Part shown: positions 5,882-7,125 of the stretch, piece after piece | Position numbering within the stretch: the stretch's first letter is position 1 | Layout: every line of letters starts with the position of its first letter | Source: Flavobacteriales bacterium | Lineage (GTDB): Bacteria; Bacteroidota; Bacteroidia; Flavobacteriales_E; Vicingaceae | Reading direction: 5' to 3' | NCBI GenBank assembly: GCA_003487525.1 | Contig: DNDT01000356.1 | Span: 11,584-18,708, forward strand | Length of the DNA: 7,125 nt | Position numbers and translations under genes: made by a program | The notes under the pieces: model-generated | Told to the model about the DNA's origin: nothing | Database searches by the model: none | What the model saw: the letters and a program-made list of their open reading frames with translations, nothing else

Positions 5882-6394
5882 TTACTTTGGAAAAAACAAG
5901 GCTTTCAGCTCGGTGGCCTCGTCGGGTTTCATTTTTCCTGCGATGATCAGACTCAGCTGGCGCCTTCGCAACGCCGCTTTGTAACGTTCCTTTTGTTTGT
6001 CCGTCTCCGGCTCCAGGGGTGGGACTTCAATCGGATTTCCCAGTTGATCCACCGCAACAAAAGTGTAGATGGCTGTATTTGTCATCGTTTCGCGATCCTT
6101 TGCGCTTTCGATTGAAACATCAATGATCACTTCCATGGACGTGCTAAAAGCCCTCGAAACCTCCGCTTCAAATGTCACAATGTCTCCCAGACGAATGGGA
6201 TGTTCAAAAGCCACATTGTTGACCGCGGCTGTAACAACCACCCTGCCACAATGCCGATGACAGGCTATGGCCCCGGCGATGTCAATCCAATGCAGTAATT
6301 TTCCTCCCCTTAAGTTGTTCAGAGTATTGGTGTCGTTCGGCAAAACAATTTCCGTTTTGATGCAACGGCTTTCAGAGGGTGATTTGGCTTTCAT
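5882..6394 (-). CDS. Hotdog-fold acyl-CoA thioesterase (YciA/ACOT-like)
   Basis: A 170-residue cytoplasmic enzyme that hydrolyses acyl-CoA thioesters to free acid and CoA. The hallmark block VLPNDTNTLNNLRGGKLLHWID occupies about residues 17-38: Asn23 and Asp38 stand where the catalytic Asn/Asp and the conserved helix Asp lie in YciA and mammalian ACOT7. VNNVAFEHPIRLGD (58-71) is the central strand and turn that shape the acyl tunnel and CoA site, followed by VSRAFSTSMEV. The last 45 residues are charged and helical (KQKERYKAALRRRQ), usual for the bacteroidetal form. The length is normal and the ATG at 6394 fits the family start. It lies 49 bases after the SPOR gene and 68 bases before the T9SS gene on the same strand, so co-transcription is possible. 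Chain-length preference cannot be read from sequence. Its 3' end has a diverged second copy at 3886-3960. Confidence 0.93.
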   Translation of the reverse strand: MKAKSPSESRCIKTEIVLPNDTNTLNNLRGGKLLHWIDIAGAIACHRHCGRVVVTAAVNNVAFEHPIRLGDIVTFEAEVSRAFSTSMEVIIDVSIESAKDRETMTNTAIYTFVAVDQLGNPIEVPPLEPETDKQKERYKAALRRRQLSLIIAGKMKPDEATELKALFFPK

Positions 6395-6410
6395 GATAAT
6401 GTGATTTACT

Positions 6411-6437
6411 ACGCGCCTTTATGTCGGTGCGTTTTTT
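6411..6437 (+). terminator. Terminator-like hairpin plus T-run, pointing right
   Basis: ACGCGCC (6411-6417) pairs with GGTGCGT (6426-6432; one G-T wobble) around an eight-base loop, followed by six T. On the plus strand this has the form of an intrinsic terminator, yet the genes on both sides are on the minus strand. In the minus direction the stem comes just after the SPOR gene but is not followed by T residues. It may stop antisense transcription, work weakly in the minus direction, or be chance. Confidence 0.3.
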
Positions 6438-6443
6438 CGGAAA

Positions 6444-7125
6444 TTATTTTTTCAAAATCCAGGCTTGTGAATTGTCTTCTATTCTAACTTTTTCCAGCAG
6501 GGCGGCAGCTGAATCCCGGTTGTCAAAACTCTGGTAACTGACTACGTGGAGACCTTTGTGCATGCCCGGTAAATCGGCTTTATATCCCTTTTTTAGCAGT
6601 TTTTTATGAAGCTTCGTGGCATTTCGTTCCACACCGAAACAACCGGCGACCACATGGTATGGTCCGGCTGTCACAGCTGCCTTCTCCACGGTTTTATCCT
6701 TGTCATCTTCATTGACCTTTACGGTAATTTTTTTGTCCAGAATCGGATACTCAATAAAGTTGGTCGAGGCATTCTCAATCTTTGTTTTCACGAAATCATC
6801 GCCGGTTAAGGTCAAGTCCTTTGCTTCTACATACGGAACAGGATGATAGACGCCTGTCTCACTGACAAATGGATTCAGGCCCAGTGCGCTCAACTGAACG
6901 TCTTCCAGTAAATTCAGTTTAAAAGTCGTCAATGCGATAAGAGATGTCATCGCTGCGGCTGATGAGTAATTTGCAAATTTATTCCAGGCAAAAGTCGATC
7001 TATCATTGTCAGACTCTGGTGTAGCCTTTTCACTGTGAACGACAGTGAGTTTTTGCGTTCTGTTAACAGGCAGAGACTGGAAAATTGTCAGACCATATGA
7101 ATCAATGAGGTAGTTATTGCTCTTG
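6444..7125 (-). CDS. SPOR-domain inner-membrane protein, probable HU-CCDC81/SPOR type, 5' end outside the window
   Basis: The frame stays open to the right edge, so the visible 226 residues are a C-terminal part; the ATG at 6950 is internal and would cut the membrane segment. The first residues (NNYLIDSYGLTIFQSLPVNR) resemble the end of the second HU-CCDC81 domain found in bacteroidetal SPOR proteins. A linker with TPESDNDRS follows, then one membrane span (about residues 48-68, WNKFANYSSAAAMTSLIALTTF), a periplasmic linker of about 85 residues, and a C-terminal SPOR domain (about 154-226: GPYHVVAGCFGVERNA, GYKADLPG, LHVVSYQSF, then AWILKK). SPOR domains bind denuded septal peptidoglycan, so a role at the division site is likely, with the cytoplasmic HU-like part possibly touching DNA. 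SPOR and the span are clear from sequence; the HU-CCDC81 call rests on a short recalled match. Confidence 0.85.
   Translation of the reverse strand, partial: KSNNYLIDSYGLTIFQSLPVNRTQKLTVVHSEKATPESDNDRSTFAWNKFANYSSAAAMTSLIALTTFKLNLLEDVQLSALGLNPFVSETGVYHPVPYVEAKDLTLTGDDFVKTKIENASTNFIEYPILDKKITVKVNEDDKDKTVEKAAVTAGPYHVVAGCFGVERNATKLHKKLLKKGYKADLPGMHKGLHVVSYQSFDNRDSAAALLEKVRIEDNSQAWILKK

Noticed and set aside
1..7125. A new defence or mobile system
   Set aside because: No nuclease-ATPase pair, reverse transcriptase, toxin-antitoxin pair, recombinase or array is visible; the genes belong to housekeeping, surface-glycan and secretion families.

Overview
The window looks like a chromosomal segment of a member of the Bacteroidota, probably a flavobacterium-like marine or freshwater lineage, although genus and even order cannot be fixed from this piece. 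The main support is a secreted beta-propeller protein with a type IX secretion (T9SS) C-terminal sorting domain. Supporting signs are an inner-membrane SPOR protein whose upstream part resembles the bacteroidetal HU-CCDC81/SPOR architecture, promoter-like elements of the TTTG/TAnnTTTG type, and weak or absent Shine-Dalgarno sequences. By hand count on sampled lines, most genes run about 45-50% GC, while the T9SS gene is clearly lower at roughly 36%.

Layout, left to right. Positions 1-1558 (minus strand) hold a two-gene unit: tatD (TatD-family metal-dependent hydrolase) followed by a type I cytoplasmic L-asparaginase that starts inside the tatD stop codon (ATGA overlap) and runs off the left edge. 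A short divergent promoter region (1559-1624) separates this from a plus-strand pair: a GT9 (heptosyltransferase-like) glycosyltransferase with a forced TTG start, and a membrane-anchored SGNH-like protein. The pair may act on a surface glycan. A spacer with a good bacteroidetal promoter then precedes a small, unrecognised two-membrane-segment protein (3636-3866).

From 3844 to the right edge everything lies on the minus strand. In transcription order this is a HU-CCDC81/SPOR-type membrane protein (partial, 5' end outside), a hotdog-fold acyl-CoA thioesterase, a seven-bladed T9SS cargo protein, and then a short leftover that matches the 3' end of the same thioesterase. The order thioesterase, AT-rich cargo gene, displaced thioesterase 3' end is the most unusual structure in the window. 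It suggests either an old tandem duplication that has decayed or an insertion that duplicated or replaced the gene's 3' end.

I find no defence system, CRISPR array, transposase, integrase, rRNA, tRNA or biosynthetic cluster. Apart from the thioesterase remnant and the small membrane protein, the genes belong to recognisable families. There is no gap of more than 300 bases without a gene: 3499-3635 contains a hairpin and a promoter, and 3867-4034 contains the thioesterase remnant.
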